Assembly (NCBI RefSeq): GCF_010389155.1
Contig: NC_057762.1
Span: 10,341,513 to 10,405,512 of the forward strand
Source of the DNA: Erigeron canadensis
Lineage: Eukaryota > Streptophyta > Magnoliopsida > Asterales > Asteraceae
Direction: 5' to 3'
Length of the DNA stretch: 64,000 nt
Shown one piece after another: positions 1 through 12,412 of this stretch. Each line of letters begins with the position of its first letter. The stretch's first letter is position 1. The position numbers and the translations under genes were made by a program. The notes under the pieces are model-generated. The model ran no database searches. It was not told where the DNA came from and saw nothing but the letters and a program-made list of their open reading frames with translations.

Positions 1-1146
1 TCGGATTTTAGTTGGTGGAAGATGCAGATTGAACCATTACTTGGTCAAAAGGATCTGGACATGGTTCTTGGTAAAAAACCGGAGAAGATGAATGAAGAAC
101 AGGCAGCTCTTTGGGATACGAAGGATAAGAAAGACAGAGGGGTTATTACACTGAGTTTGATGAGAAACGTGGCTTACAACATCATGTCTCAAACTACTGC
201 CAGTGGTATGATGTCGGCGTTGTCAAATATGTATGAGAAACCGTCTGCTGCTAATAAGGTATTCCTGATGAGAGAGCTATTTACCATGAGAATGAAAGAG
301 GGGAGCTTAGTAACCGAGCACATTAACAAATTGAACTCGATCATGTCCAGATTGTCTTCTGTTGAGATAGAGTTTGATGATGAGACTAAGGCTGTACTAT
401 TGCTATCTTCATTGCCAGATAGTTGGTCCGGGACGGTGACAACTATTACTAGCTCGGTGGGAACCGATGATATGACATTTGAAAAGATTCGCGATTTGGT
501 ATTGGGTGAAGACATTCGCCGGAGGGGTACTCAGTCGGGATCTTCTTCTGAGATGTTACATGTTGGCAAGAAGGGGAACAGCAGGAATAGTGGCAAGGGT
601 CATGGCAGGAGTCCATCTAGAACTCGGCCAAGTGTGCGTTGTTGGGACTGCAACGAGACAAGGCATCTTAGGAGTTCGTATCCTAATAATAATAACTCCG
701 ATCAAGGTTTGAATTCTGCTTTTAAGAGTGCTTCTGATTCAGATGATGGTGATGCACTGGTACTTAGTAGTGTGGAACCTTGGGTCATGGATTCTGGTGC
801 ATCAGTTCATGCCACCCACAGTGCTGATTGCATGCAGGATGTTAAAATGGTCAATTTTGGCAAGGTTAGGCTTGAAAACGGTAAGGTTCTTGATGTGACT
901 AGCATAGGTAATGTTGTCTTGGATACTTCTTTCAGTACTACCTGGACTTTGCTTAACGTGAGGGTCGTTCCAGAGCTAAAGACAAGTTTAATCTCTATTG
1001 GGCAATTGGATGATCTGGGTTTTGATGTGAAGTTTGGTGGAGGGAAGTGGACAGTGTTCGAGAAACATCGAGTTATTGCTAGCGGTTTCATGAAAAGTTC
1101 GTTGTATTGTGCCTGTTTCGTCTGGGGAAGTGACCACCCCTGTTAA
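1..1146 (+). CDS. Copia Gag with aspartic protease motif (5' partial)
   Basis: The frame is open from base 1, with the first Met codon at 22. The N-terminal half is a UBN2-type Gag domain (motifs such as DFSWWKMQIEPLLGQKD and LLSSLPDSW). A basic linker leads to a zinc knuckle at about 646-690. The knuckle reads C-x2-C-x4-H, but the final Cys is replaced by Tyr, so it is probably non-functional. The retroviral-type protease motif WVMDSGAS follows at about 781. After another 110 residues the frame leaves recognisable Copia homology and stops at 1144. There is no GAG-pre-integrase or integrase. Gag packages the element's RNA, and protease would normally mature Gag-Pol. The degenerate knuckle and early end suggest this copy depends on partners or is dead. 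Confidence 0.8.
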   Translation, partial: SDFSWWKMQIEPLLGQKDLDMVLGKKPEKMNEEQAALWDTKDKKDRGVITLSLMRNVAYNIMSQTTASGMMSALSNMYEKPSAANKVFLMRELFTMRMKEGSLVTEHINKLNSIMSRLSSVEIEFDDETKAVLLLSSLPDSWSGTVTTITSSVGTDDMTFEKIRDLVLGEDIRRRGTQSGSSSEMLHVGKKGNSRNSGKGHGRSPSRTRPSVRCWDCNETRHLRSSYPNNNNSDQGLNSAFKSASDSDDGDALVLSSVEPWVMDSGASVHATHSADCMQDVKMVNFGKVRLENGKVLDVTSIGNVVLDTSFSTTWTLLNVRVVPELKTSLISIGQLDDLGFDVKFGGGKWTVFEKHRVIASGFMKSSLYCACFVWGSDHPC

Positions 1147-1492
1147 GACGAACGCCAAAGTTGGAATCGCTGATTCGGTAGTTAAACGAGTTTGGTCGAC
1201 GGTAAAGAACTCCGGGACTCCAGGTAATCTGCTTGAGCGTATTCGGAAGTCTAAACGTGTACGGGAGTTTCGTGACAGTGGGAGTAGCTCGACACAGTCA
1301 GGGAATCTACGTTGGGTTCGAAAGACTAGGGATCCGAATGAAATCTCTCCTGAGATACCGTCGTTGGAGAGTGTTCCTCTAAGAAGTGTTGAATCTACTT
1401 TGTGGGAGTCAGATGGGATTGAGGATGTGAAGCTGATGTCTGGTAAGACCGTGTTGGGGCCATCTGAGGCTCCAACGGGGCCTTCTTTTTAA
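1109..1492 (+). pseudogene. Downstream ORF of the truncated Copia element, function unknown
   Basis: This frame overlaps the end of the gag-protease frame and runs 127 codons to a TAA at 1490. It is rich in Ser, Arg, Glu and Pro and low in complexity, with no enzyme motif visible. It could be the fused remainder of a longer polyprotein after internal deletion, joined by a frameshift near 1110-1145, or chance open sequence. The composition (charged, serine-rich, PxxGPSF end) resembles the variable linker that lies C-terminal to integrase in Copia polyproteins, but that is only a resemblance. Spacing to the LTR is about 170 bp. Confidence 0.35.
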
Positions 1493-1660
1493 TAAGTGGG
1501 GGTCCGCTGCAACTAGGTGTGCTATGGTTTGAAGTTTGGTTTGTTCGTTGAGCTGGACCTGTTCTTCTGTTCCATGTGTTTTTGGATTACTGTTTAGACC
1601 AGGATATTGTTTGCTTGAAAGGCGGGCTGAAGTTTTTCGCAAGGTCTTCAAGTGGGAGAT

Positions 1661-1949
1661 TGTTAGGCGTGAAGTCCTTGTTTGGGCTTGTTTTAATTCG
1701 GGCCGGCTGCTTTTATTTAAGCCTTAATTAAAAGGCTGGTTCTAATTAGGTTTCTTGGGGACCAAGTTTGTAAACCCTAGCTGTCTCCTATATATACTGG
1801 TCTATTGTATTGTAATTCTGTGTCATTGAACCCTAGTTCCAGCCGTGGATTAGTTCACACACTTTGTGTGAGATACCACGTTATATTCTCGTGTTCTTCT
1901 TCTTTATTTTCTGTTTTGCTTCCGCTGTGCAACCCAATTGTTCCTAACA
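1661..1949 (+). repeat. 3' LTR of the truncated Copia element
   Basis: The 289-bp LTR begins TGTTAGG and ends CCTAACA, a 7-bp perfect terminal inverted repeat with TG...CA ends. It is preceded by the polypurine tract AGTGGGAGAT. A TATA box (ctatatatac) lies at 1788-1797, about 130 bp into the LTR, a plausible U3/R promoter position. The flank after 1949 begins taacg. Confidence 0.85.
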
Positions 1950-3188
1950 TAACGTTGCTTAAGAACTTGTTTATAGCCTATATTTCTAAGTAATCCCATA
2001 TAACTTCAACTTTTTTTTATCTATTTATTTTTAAAAAAATTTTTTTTTTTAGAACGGCATAAAGAATTTTTATGGACTACAATAATTTGGTCTCTTTGGA
2101 CTACGATTAGTTTACTCGATCGTACGTGTATTGTTGTTTTACGTTCAAACACTTCACTTATGTCCCAGTCAAACTAGCCAATCTCACTACTATTTTGGGT
2201 GGTGGTACTGGCTGATTAAATCGTATTCCTACTCGTTATGACGTTATCTATAAATAGTGCTACTGAAGAAATATTAATTTTGGTTTGATTATATTACTTA
2301 GGAACTTGGGACATCTGTTATCATTGGCACAAGTTGTATTTGTTTTATAAATGTCGGATGTTCTGTTTGTGCGTAAAAACCTGAGTGAGAATGCTATATG
2401 GGACATGGGTAGAAACTCACATCATGTTCCACCTGCATTATGTTTTAAGTTGTTCTTTTTTTCAGAATTTTGAGCTATGTCACATCCATAAACACCTTTA
2501 GACCTCTATCTACATACTACATTTAGGTCTAACATTCCGTTTGGTATTTATCGCTCTTGGTCAATTGTCTAGAGATGACAATTGTTGATTTTTAGTTATT
2601 TGCAACATATTTTTGATGATTTTTTAGTGTTGGTTGCCTCATATACTTTGTTCTAGGACCTGAATATCTCTTTTTTATGTTAACTCGTGTTTCAATGAAT
2701 AAAATTAGTTTGGAGTCTATACAAAACCTTACGGACGATGGAACGTTATATTGCTCAGAGGAGCTAGCAAAGTATATGGATATAGTCGGAATTAAGCACG
2801 AATCTTCTTGTTTATTTACTCTACAAAATAGAGTAGTTAGACATTAACTTGTAAACACTTGCTGATACCATGAAAGACATCTTACAGTTGCATGTTTGTT
2901 CTGGTAACCTAATGCTCTATGTCTAGCGTACTTGAAATGGGAATAATTACATCCATACCTGAATGTGGATGTTGACAAGGACATATTGGATATGTATCTT
3001 CTCAGCTTACACTTCTAAACCTGTTTTCTAAATTGCTTATTTTAACCTATTAATCTAACTTGCAACATGTTAGAACTCCTTTTTTTTGGAAACATTTACA
3101 AATGTTGTGTCTTGGTTGGAACAGTAATAGGTGTTCTTGGCCTAGTCAAATTGATGATATAAACTAAACATGTGTTTCATTTTTTCAG
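1950..3188. other. Probable ARPC2 intron sequence
   Basis: AT-rich sequence between the Copia LTR and the first visible ARPC2 exon. I searched it for the preceding ARPC2 coding region and found no match, so earlier exons should lie left of the window, beyond the Copia insertion. No other gene, MITE or RNA is recognisable. Confidence 0.6.
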
Positions 3189-5516
3189 GAGTTTGTGGAA
3201 GCAAGGCGTAGTGCTGGACTTAATAATGCCCCTGCTTGTTTGTGGTCTTCTTCTCCCCCTAGTGAACTGAAGGACGCTCCTCAACAAGCATTGTCTGCAA
3301 ATGCTGGTTTTGTTTCATTTGGTATTGCTGAAACCTTTTAGGGTTTTTATTTATATGTCAGCCACACATAAGCTAATTTATTGCGTGTTTGACAAATCCA
3401 GTTATCTCCCCACGCCATGTAGAAGGAAAAAAACTGGACAAAACCGTTTGGAATTTATCAACCTTCCATGCATATGTGAACTATCATGTGAAGGTGAGAC
3501 TTCTGTTTTCTTTTCCTTAATTTTTTTGAATTCTTTCACATGTTCCACCTATACAGGGTGAACTATCATGTCATTTTACAATCATGAACCATTTTGTTCA
3601 TGTGACTGACACCATGTATTTAAGAGTCAAACAAATACACAAACCAAAATGAACCCAGTGTTAACTGACACTTATTTTTTCTTTTGCATTTTGGTAACAG
3701 TGTTCAGAAGGCTTCATGCACACTCGTATGAGACGTCGAGTAGAATCATTAATCCAGGTAAGCTCTTGCTTATGCTTATGCTTATCCTTTTAGGCTTTCA
3801 TTGTTAAATACTTAAATGCATTACCATGTTATCTTTTGAATTTATATATCACTTTTATTTGTTAGAGTATAGTTATCTTAAGAGTTCATTTTTTTCTTAT
3901 TATCTTCTTAATTAATGCATATATCTGAAGGTTTTTTTTAACCAATGTTTGAAAGAAATGCCCTTATCATTCATGGTTTGAAAGCCTAACAGCTTCTAAT
4001 ACAAATGCAAGAATTCCTAGAACTCTGAGTGCACCGTTAATGGCATCATTAGTGTATATAAGTGAAGATAGAGAAAGAAAGGTGGGTGAAATGGTGGGAG
4101 TTGGACTTGGCCAACTTGGTTTGTTTATGCCTTGGGATAGTTTATGTGATAATGCAACATTGAGCTTATCTCATAATCTTCACAAATCACAATTGTCTCT
4201 TTGTTTTTTGTTGCGGATAATGATATCTTCGCATCCGTGTATGTTTTCTTAAAATTGTGAAGCTCAGCAAGAACACAGTGTCACTCAAGTAATAGGGTTA
4301 ATCAGCCATGTTCACTCAAAGTAGGGGTAATTCTATATTTTTGAGGTAGGATTGGATTGTCATGGTTTGGGCTAGACCTGCCAATCGCAAGTCACGACCC
4401 TTGTATTAAAATTGAGCCAGTTTGGGACTTGGTAAAACTTTAGCTTCTGTGAGTTGTATTGTTCAATGGCAAAGTTGGATATAACGGGTCCAGCAGGCTG
4501 CAACAAAAATGCACTGCCACCACTTCCAACTGCCTGCCACCTCTGTTGCTACATATCTCGGTACTCTTATAACCACTGCCTGTGGAAGTGGATGAGTGGT
4601 GAACAATGATGTGAATCGATGGATAGGTTTTGAACAATGGTGGCCACCAATGTTTGGGAATTTAATGGGTGTTCTGGGCGGATTGCATTGAAAAGACGGA
4701 TTTCTAGAGAAAAGGAGATGGGTTATTTTGGGCTTTAGCATTTTGGAACAGAACACAGTTTTATCATATGAATTAGTTTTGTTGCAATCTTTAATTTGAT
4801 ATAATTTAGTAAAATTTTAATTAATAAAAGGATAATATTGTATGAATAATATTTTAGTTTTTAAGTTTATAAACGTTAAAGCAATAAATTGTAGGAAGTC
4901 ATCTTTAAAATATACTAACTATTAAAAAGTAGTGGGCCAATCCAATCCTACCCGCTCTTGACCCAAGCTGATTGGACTGTTTTTAAAAATGATCTTTTTT
5001 TACTCGGACCCGTTCTGAACTTAACCTTTTTGACGCGTTATGCAACCTTCCTGTTTTGCTACTCCTAATAGCGCTGAAGTTAAATAAATTTTGACCCTTC
5101 AATCCTAGCTGTGCACTTGATTTGGTATCTTGATTCAGCTTGATAGAGTTATCTACTTTAAAACATGTAACTTAGAGAAATGGAAACTGTGTAACCCAGC
5201 TCGTAGAACTCATTATGATCTGTTACACAACCTACCCATTTCAATTTCATTTTGCCTAGATTCACCACTTGATCACTTATGGTTTTAAAGTTGTATGCTG
5301 AGACATCTTTGCATTGTTCCTCAGGCCCTTGATCGTGCCAAGCCAGATGAAAATGCATCTATAGCAGCCCAAAGCAAATCCTTTAAAAGACTGGTTTGTG
5401 ACTTATTTAATCATTGTTGGCTTCTAGGCTTGAGATAATTTTGACTAATCTGAGTTTTGTTTCAACCTTGTCTATCGCAGAGCATTGAAGACACACGGGG
5501 AAATTCACATTCGTAA
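3189..5516 (+). CDS. ARPC2: Actin-related protein 2/3 complex subunit 2 (C-terminal exons)
   Basis: Five exons join in phase: 3189-3321, 3402-3493, 3701-3757, 5325-5393 and 5481-5516 (stop TAA). They give 128 C-terminal residues, against about 320 for plant ARPC2A (DISTORTED2 in Arabidopsis). Hallmark segments are EFVEARRSAGLNNAPACLWS, PRHVEGKKLDKTVWNLSTF, HAYVNYHVKCSEGFMHTRMR and RRVESLIQALDRAKPDE. All introns are GT-AG. ARPC2 (p34-Arc) forms the clamp core of the Arp2/3 complex with ARPC4 and binds the mother actin filament, so branched actin can be nucleated in the cytoplasm (trichome and epidermal cell shape in Arabidopsis). The N-terminal two thirds are missing from the window. The upstream Copia element sits where the previous intron should be. 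No frame break is seen, so the gene may be intact, but the upstream exons are unverified. Confidence 0.88.
3758..5324 (+). other. Long ARPC2 intron
   Basis: This 1.57-kb intron starts GTAAGC and ends TCAG. It is AT-rich, with no clear transposon ends or coding signal. Short open frames on both strands around 4040-4760 have no recognisable motif. Confidence 0.6.
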
Positions 5517-7911
5517 TGCGGGGTTCACTAGGATAGAAGTGCTAGCTGTTGCATTATTTGTGTTGCATTTTGCATCTGCAGTTGTGCTTATCCAAAATTT
5601 GATTCGTGCAGGCAAACATACTTTTCTTTTTCTCATTCGGAGTATATTCTTTGCTCAAGGTTGAAAGTGATGCATGAATACTTTTAACCCAATCTTTGTA
5701 AACGCCTTTTGTCTTCCGTAATTTTTCAGTATTATTTTTTTTACCAAAAATTATACCAATGCCAATAACTATCAGAAAAAAAAAAAAAAAAAAAAGAAAA
5801 AAACCTTTACTGAGGCAAAAGCGAGACCAAAATCCACAAATCAAAGGATTGTGTAAACTGTAAAGCGAGTGTGCATATATGACCAGTCGAGTCCTTTTCG
5901 TTATCACTAGATAACTGATGAAATGTGATGATGATGTATGTGCACATGTTAAGATTTTATGATGACAAATGGAAGTTTCCAAATATGATAATTGGTTGAA
6001 TTTGTACAAATATCATCATTATTCATTATATATAATGTGCAGACATGGTTATCAAGTATTTGTTGCCACTGAAAATACTACTTATTCCATCTGCATGCAT
6101 CCATTTGCCAACATTTTGGTTCCACACATATTATGGTTTTTCTCTTCATCTTTTCACTTCAACTTGCCTTTTAATCATGACTGTTTCATTTCTTATATTA
6201 CAAATTTGTCTTTTTGAAGCATGTAAAGGAAAACAAGTGAAAGTTATGTAAATTTTTTTTAACACAAGATTTGTAGTGCTTATGGCTTTTGTCCCAATTG
6301 AAAAAGACTCCGATGGGACCAAATTGATATCTGTACATCAAAATATTCTATACAAGTTTCTGATGGCTTTGTCTTGATGAATCCTTGACCACATCATAAT
6401 ATTAGTTTCCCAAACCCACACAGACACAGGGCCATGCCAAAGGATGAATCCCAACAAAGTGTTGTAGAATAAAGACATTGCTTTTGCTTTTGCTTTTTCT
6501 TTTTGAGTGGCCTAAAGTGACAAGAGCCTGTTTTAACTATATTGGTTTTATGCTTGAAATACCAGTTTTTATTGATTATTATTGTAAGCAAGGTATTAGG
6601 GAGGTAGAATGTTGACGATCATTTTTTTTTTCTTTTTAAACAACAATGTTGACGATCATATATCTACCTCAAGGTAGAGGGACTTTTTTTTTTTTCTTTT
6701 TGAATAGCAATGTTGATGATCATATATCTACTCAAGGTAGAGGGACTGTTTCAAGAAAGCAAGAATAAATTTGTAACTTGTGTGTGCTCGCACACTTGTA
6801 AACATATGCATATATAAAGCATTTGTCAAAGCCAAAGAAAGCATTACAAGCATTTAAAACTTATAATTACATCAATTGTATAGCATAATTTTTTTTTTGG
6901 TGTATATAAGCATGTGATCAAGTATTCAACAAGTTGAAACATTCTACCCGTACTCAATGTATATTTTTAACTCTACATTTAAAAATTTAACGTGTATATG
7001 TATTACCTAGAGGTCTGTTAAAATTTAAAACCAAACATTATCTTTAGTGAAGAATTTTTAGGTGTTAAAGAGTGAAAATAATAGTATGTTGGAGGGAATT
7101 TTGGTGAATGAAAAGGTATCTTGGCAGTGGAAGTGCATCTTCTTTTGCTTTTACTTTACCTCATAAAGTTAAAGATGATCCTAAATCCCACAACATTTTT
7201 TTAAGAGGACAGGAATATACGTACATCTACAAGAACATCATTAGTATTTTGTGAGGATGCCAATTTTCTACATGATTTGTGACATGACATGATATAAACC
7301 GGTTTGGATTGACACTAAATAGATCTGTGTAATAACGAGACACGTTTAATATATGGGTTGAGTTTTGGTTGACATCTGTAACCTGTTACGTGCCAACCCG
7401 TTAAACTTAAGTAATTTTTATTTTAACGTTTGAATAGTTAGTGTCTGTTCGTCTCACTTATCGGCACTTATGCTGTTACGCCATTTGAATTTTCAGAGAA
7501 CCACATAGGGAGGAAAATATTCTATTAATCCGCCAAACAAAACGACGATTAATATGAGTAACCTTATTTTTATATAGATTATATCATATCTTATTACTGT
7601 ACTTATGTGTATCACAGATATAAATTCTGACTTATAAATTTTATCGCTTAGGTTGTGATTTAACATCGACTGGACTAACCTATTTATTAAGTAGGTTGGA
7701 TGTAACATCACTACGTCAACCCACAACCCGTTATTCAGGACGTGACATGATTGCCACCTTATTTTGTATATATCAATTCCTATACTGTTATTTTTCTGAC
7801 AAAAATCCAAACTTTGAACGCATGAAAGCAAATGTTTCAATCATCACTAGACCAATCTGTTTTATAGATTCTTCATCAAACCACATATAGTTCTTGTAAG
7901 ACTTCATCACT
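5517..7911. other. Intergenic region between ARPC2 and the receptor kinase gene
   Basis: Contains the ARPC2 3' UTR (first few hundred bases), a poly(A) run near 5777-5795, and the repeat described at 6608-6748. The last few hundred bases should hold the promoter of the receptor kinase gene. I see no gene; the open frames here carry no domain. Confidence 0.6.
6608..6748. repeat. Imperfect tandem repeat, about 64-bp unit
   Basis: A unit containing aatgttga(c/t)gatcatatatc, a ctcaaggtagagggact segment and a T-rich run occurs in two copies (about 6645-6708 and 6709-6748, the second ending early). A third, shorter copy is at 6608-6644. The copies differ by a few substitutions and by T-run length. 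Confidence 0.75.
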
Positions 7912-10900
7912 ATGCTTATTGCTTCCAAAATGAAGCTACCATTCTCACATTTTGTCTTCTTTCTCTTGTTCATTTGTAGTTGTCACTCCATTTCACATTA
8001 CTCACTCAAGAAACAAGCCTCAATTCTTGTTTCTTTGAAACAATCTTTTGCAGTCACTAATCACCCTTCTTTGGTCACTTGGAACCTCTTGCATTATTCC
8101 TCACTTTGCTCAAATTGGACCGGAATCGTCTGTAACAACACAACATTCTCCATAGTCTCTCTCGACATATCAAATTTAAACCTCTCTGGCATTCTTTCAC
8201 CTGTTATCAATCAACTACATTCACTAGAAAATGTCACAGTCCCTGGAAATGGTTTCTCGGGTCCATTTCCTATCAAGATTCATGAACTAAGACGACTTCA
8301 TTTTCTCAACGTATCAAGTAACATGTTCAATGGAGGTCTAGAGTTTGATTTCACAACATTAAAGAATATTCAAGTTTTTGATGCTTATAACAATAACTTT
8401 TCGGGTTCACTTCCTTTAAGTATCACCAAGTTAACAAGCTTAACTCACTTAAACCTTGGTGGGAATTACTTTTCGGGAGAAATTCCTGCATCTTATGGAG
8501 ATATGAAACTGCTCACATTTCTCCATTTGGGCGGTAACGACTTAAAGGGTTCGTTACCAAGGCAGCTTGGAAATCTGACCAGTTTAGAACAGCTTCTTTT
8601 GGGTTATTACAACCAGTTTGATGGTGGGATTCCTGTTGAGTTTGGAAAGCTAGTGAATTTGATTCATCTTGATCTATCAAACTGTGGACTAGACGGCGAA
8701 ATCCCAAAAGAAGTAGGGAATATAACAAAGTTGGATACTTTATTCTTGCAGACTAATCGGTTAATGGGCTCAATTCCTTCTGAACTCTGCAATTTGGTTA
8801 GCTTAAAGATTCTTGATCTTTCAAATAATCAGCTCACTGGTGAGGTTCCTCCAGAATTATCTGCTCTAAAAGAACTTAAAACCTTGAATCTTTTTATGAA
8901 TAGATTACATGGAGATGTCTCCATTTTTGTTGGAGAGTTACCAAATTTGGAGGTACTTAATCTTTGGGATAATAACTTTACAGGTAGAATTCCTCCAATG
9001 TTAGGATATAATGGTAAACTTGTACGTCTTGATCTTTCGACTAACAAGCTTACAGGAAGCATTCCAAAGCTTTTGTGCTTAGGAAGAAAGTTGGAAACTT
9101 TGATTCTATTCAATAACTTTCTTTTCGGGCCTTTACCAGATGATCTTGGTAAGTGTAAGTCACTTAGCAGAGTTCGAATGGGTCAAAACTATCTAAGCGG
9201 GTCGTTACCAAATGGGTTCTTGTACTTGCCATTGTTGTCTCTAGTTGAGTTACAAAACAACTATTTGGCAGGAAAGTTACAAGCATCAAACACAAATCCA
9301 TCGAAGTTGTTAGCCCAATTGAATCTTTCAAACAACCGTTTTTCGGGTACTCTTCCATCTTCTTTTGGGAACTTCTCGGGACTCAAGATTCTTCTCTTGA
9401 ATGGTAACAAGCTCTCGGGTGAGGTTCCATTAGAGATAGGTTGGTTAAAGAGTGTACTAAAGTTGGATTTGAGTAAAAACAATTTTTTTGGTCCAATCCC
9501 ACTAGAAATCTCTCATTGTACTTCTTTAACTTACTTGGATCTTAGTCAAAATGAACTCACAGATTCAATCCCTTCTCAAATGTCACAACTTCACATACTA
9601 AATTACCTCAATGTCTCATGGAACCACTTGAACCAAACTCTGCCTATCGAATTTGGCTCCATGAAAAGCCTCACATCGGCAGACTTCTCTTATAACAACT
9701 TGTCTGGTTCAATACCTGAAACTGGTCAATATTCTCTTTTCAAGTCCACATCTTTTGAGGGAAACCCAAATCTATGCGGGTCGTTTTTAAAACGCCCATG
9801 TAATGACTCGTCGTCTACATCACCTTTACTAACCAACCATCAAGCTGATTACAAAACCACAAAGGTTCCTGCAAGATATAAGCTTCTTTTTGCTTTAGGA
9901 CTTTTAGTATGTTCACTTGCATTTGTTATATTAGCAGTTATCAAAACACGAAAGATAAGATCAACATCACATTCTAAGTCAAAATGGAAGCTCACCGCGT
10001 TCCAAAAGCTGGAATTTGGTAGTGAAGATATCTTGGAATGCTTGAAAGATAATAACATTATCGGGCAAGGTGGTGCAGGTGTTGTTTACGGTGGAACAAT
10101 GCCAAATGGCGAACAAGTAGCAATTAAGAAATTGGGAACAAGTAAAGGCAACAATAACGCCGGTGCACATGACAGTGGATTGTCTGCAGAAATACAAACA
10201 TTGGGAAGTATTAGGCATCGGTATATAGTGAGGTTAATGGCACTTTGTTCGAATAAGGAAACAAATTTACTTGTGTATGAGTACATGCCTAACGGTAGTT
10301 TAGGTGAAGTCCTTCATGGAAAGAAAGGCGGGTGTGTTCTTAAATGGGATACAAGGCTTAAAATAGCTATCGAAGCTGCAAAGGGTCTTTGTTACTTGCA
10401 CCATGATTGTTCACCTCTTATTATTCATCGTGACGTTAAGTCCAACAACATCTTACTTAGTTCAGATTTTGAAGCACATGTAGCGGATTTTGGACTAGCA
10501 AAGTTCTTGCAAGCAGATGGTGGTGCATCAGAGTGTATGTCTGCTATTGCTGGTTCATATGGCTATATTGCTCCAGGTATAGCTCTTCGTTTACTCTTTG
10601 TTATTGGTTTGTTATATCAACGATCACTTATGTTCTTGAATTATCTGGTTTGATTTGGATGGGTTGAGTAAGAGTTGACCCAAACATTTTCGTTCAACAT
10701 ATAACAATCTTTTTCAAATATAAGTGTAACAAATGTGTTACAAATTTTGTAAAATTCAAGTTATAATCCAACATGTTGAGTGAAATGACACTTTCAAGTT
10801 TCAACATGTTGTATCTAGTCCTATTTTACATATATTTGACCCATTATATATAAACAAGATAACCTATATCTATCTATCTACTTATTTATAGACTAAATAA

Positions 10901-11459
10901 GTCAAACTTTAGATGATCTGAATTTAGACCTATAAAACTGTTATAAAAACATGCATGTGAAAGTATCAAGATTGGGGATTTAAAAGCTTTCACTTTCTCT
11001 TAATTCTATAAAGTTTAAAGTGTATGGTATATGGAAATAGATCTCCTTTCACTTTCACTTGCACTTCACATTGGTTAAGAAAAAATTGTAAAATTTAACA
11101 ATATGGGATTGGTGGTGACAGAATATGCATACACATTAAAGATTGATGAGAAGAGCGATGTTTATAGTTATGGAGTGGTACTACTGGAGCTAATCACAGG
11201 GCGAAAGCCGGTAGGGGACTTTGGTGAAGACGGATTGGACATTGTTCGTTGGTCGAGAATGCAAACAAATGGGAAGAAGGAAGAAGTAGGGAAGATCTTG
11301 GATGAGCGGCTTAAGAAGGCTCCTATCGACGAAGCAAAACAAGTGTTCTTCGTGGCAATGTTATGCATACAAGAACACAACGTCGAGAGACCAACCATGA
11401 GAGAGGTGGTTCAAATGCTTGCACAAGCTAAGAAACCCAACACATTCCAAATGCATTAG
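7912..11459 (+). CDS. LRR receptor-like kinase, BAM/CLAVATA1 group (BAM3-like)
   Basis: Two exons, 7912-10576 and 11122-11459, give 1000 residues, close to the length of Arabidopsis BAM3. The intron splits the Glu codon of the kinase APE motif, a common intron site in the BAM subgroup. Residues about 7-28 form a signal peptide; Met1 or Met7 could be the start. An LRRNT region (CSNWTGIVC) follows, then about 20 leucine-rich repeats to about residue 600, a capping NPNLCGS...C motif, and one membrane helix near 656-678. The cytoplasmic kinase has the glycine loop [11 protein letters not shown], the AIKK lysine, HRDVKSNN (an RD kinase), DFGLAKF and GSYGYIAPE, so it looks active. BAM receptors bind CLE peptides at the plasma membrane and act in meristem, phloem and anther development. 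Which BAM it is cannot be settled without a tree; BAM3 is my best fit. Confidence 0.93.
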
Positions 11460-12030
11460 TTTTGTATCCATTTTGAAAGATTTGGAATTGAGTATAATGT
11501 AAGTGTTGATTAGAGGTTATGAAATGAAGGGGTGTTAATGCATATAGACCATCAAAAACGAATTCATTGATACGTTGATTTAAGATATCGTATTGAAACT
11601 AATGTTATAAAACCACATTATTGGAGTCACTTATTATTATGTTGAACAAATTCTCAATTTTAAAATGTTCGGGTTTAATTCAAGATTTTAAATCTTAAAA
11701 TCAAATTCAGAGGACACATAGTGACCTTTACAAAAATAGTAGATATACAATATACGAGTATATACCAAATAAGAAACAAAGATATCCTTGATTGGATCAT
11801 TGGAGTGGTTACAGTTCCTGTTTTAAATTAAGGTCTCATGTTTTAATCTTGGCAAAGGCTATTTATTTAGATTTATTTTGAATTTCGTTTACATAACTGG
11901 GCCACTAACCCAAACTATTTGCAAATTTAATTGGATCAGCAACTCAGTACTCGGTCCATGAAACTAATTGCAATCTAAACAATTCATTCCAGGCCCATCA
12001 AATTAATTGCATTTCACATTTGCAAATAGA

Positions 12031-12080
12031 ATACCTTTTGATGGATGCAAGATGGATACCTTTTGATGGATGCAAGATGA
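12031..12080. repeat. 25-bp tandem duplication
   Basis: Two adjacent copies of a 25-bp unit starting ataccttttgatggatgcaa (12031-12055 and 12056-12080), nearly identical. It ends 10 bp before the target duplication of the neighbouring MITE. Confidence 0.85.
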
Positions 12081-12092
12081 GTGAAGTCTTAA

Positions 12093-12412
12093 AGGGGGTG
12101 TTTGGTAGGAAGTAATCATAAAGAATGGAAATGTAATAGAGAATGGAAATAGTGAGAAAGAAAATTAGTATTTGGAAAGAGAATGGATTTCGTTGTTTGG
12201 AACCCACAGAGAATGGATATATATAAAAAAAAAAAAATTTAAATAATAATACATTTATTACATATAACATCTTTAAAAAAAAAAATTTCATTCTCACCCA
12301 TTTGTAGAGAATGGAGAGAGTGGAATCAATTCCTCTTTCTCCATTGCAAACAAACAAAAGAAGTCTTTCTCATTCCTTTCTCTCCTTTCCATTCCATCAT
12401 ACCAAACACTCC
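12093..12412. mobile_element. Tourist-like MITE (PIF/Harbinger type)
   Basis: A 320-bp element with terminal inverted repeats AGGGGGTGTTTGGTA on the left and TACCAAACACTCC on the right, flanked by TAA on both sides (12090-12092 and 12413-12415). TAA duplications and a G-rich start with TGTTTGG are typical of Tourist/PIF-Harbinger MITEs. The ends continue with similar AATGG-rich arms that would fold back. No coding capacity. Confidence 0.8.

Larger units (their letters stand above)
1..1949 (+). mobile_element. Non-autonomous Copia-type LTR element, 3' part (gag-protease only)
   Basis: A gag-protease reading frame open from the first base of the window is followed by about 500 bp of tail and then a 3' LTR at 1661-1949. 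Integrase, reverse transcriptase and RNase H are all absent between the protease motif (about position 785) and the LTR, where an autonomous Copia element has some 3 kb of coding sequence. A purine-rich tract (agtgggagat, 1651-1660) directly precedes the LTR, as expected of a polypurine tract. The 5' LTR lies off the window, so its target duplication cannot be checked. It is either an internally deleted Copia or a gag-only (TR-GAG-like) family. It lies upstream of, and on the same strand as, the ARPC2 exons and probably occupies an intron of that gene. Confidence 0.85.

Noticed and set aside
5554..6009. 151-codon minus-strand open frame downstream of ARPC2
   Set aside because: Spans a poly(A)/poly(T) tract giving a Phe run; no recognisable motif.
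8513..10286. Minus-strand open frames within the receptor kinase gene
   Set aside because: Shadows of the LRR and kinase coding sequence; no own start context or domain.
11788..11860. Possible SINE with decayed pol III boxes
   Set aside because: Box B is too degenerate (catgttttaatc) to support a call.
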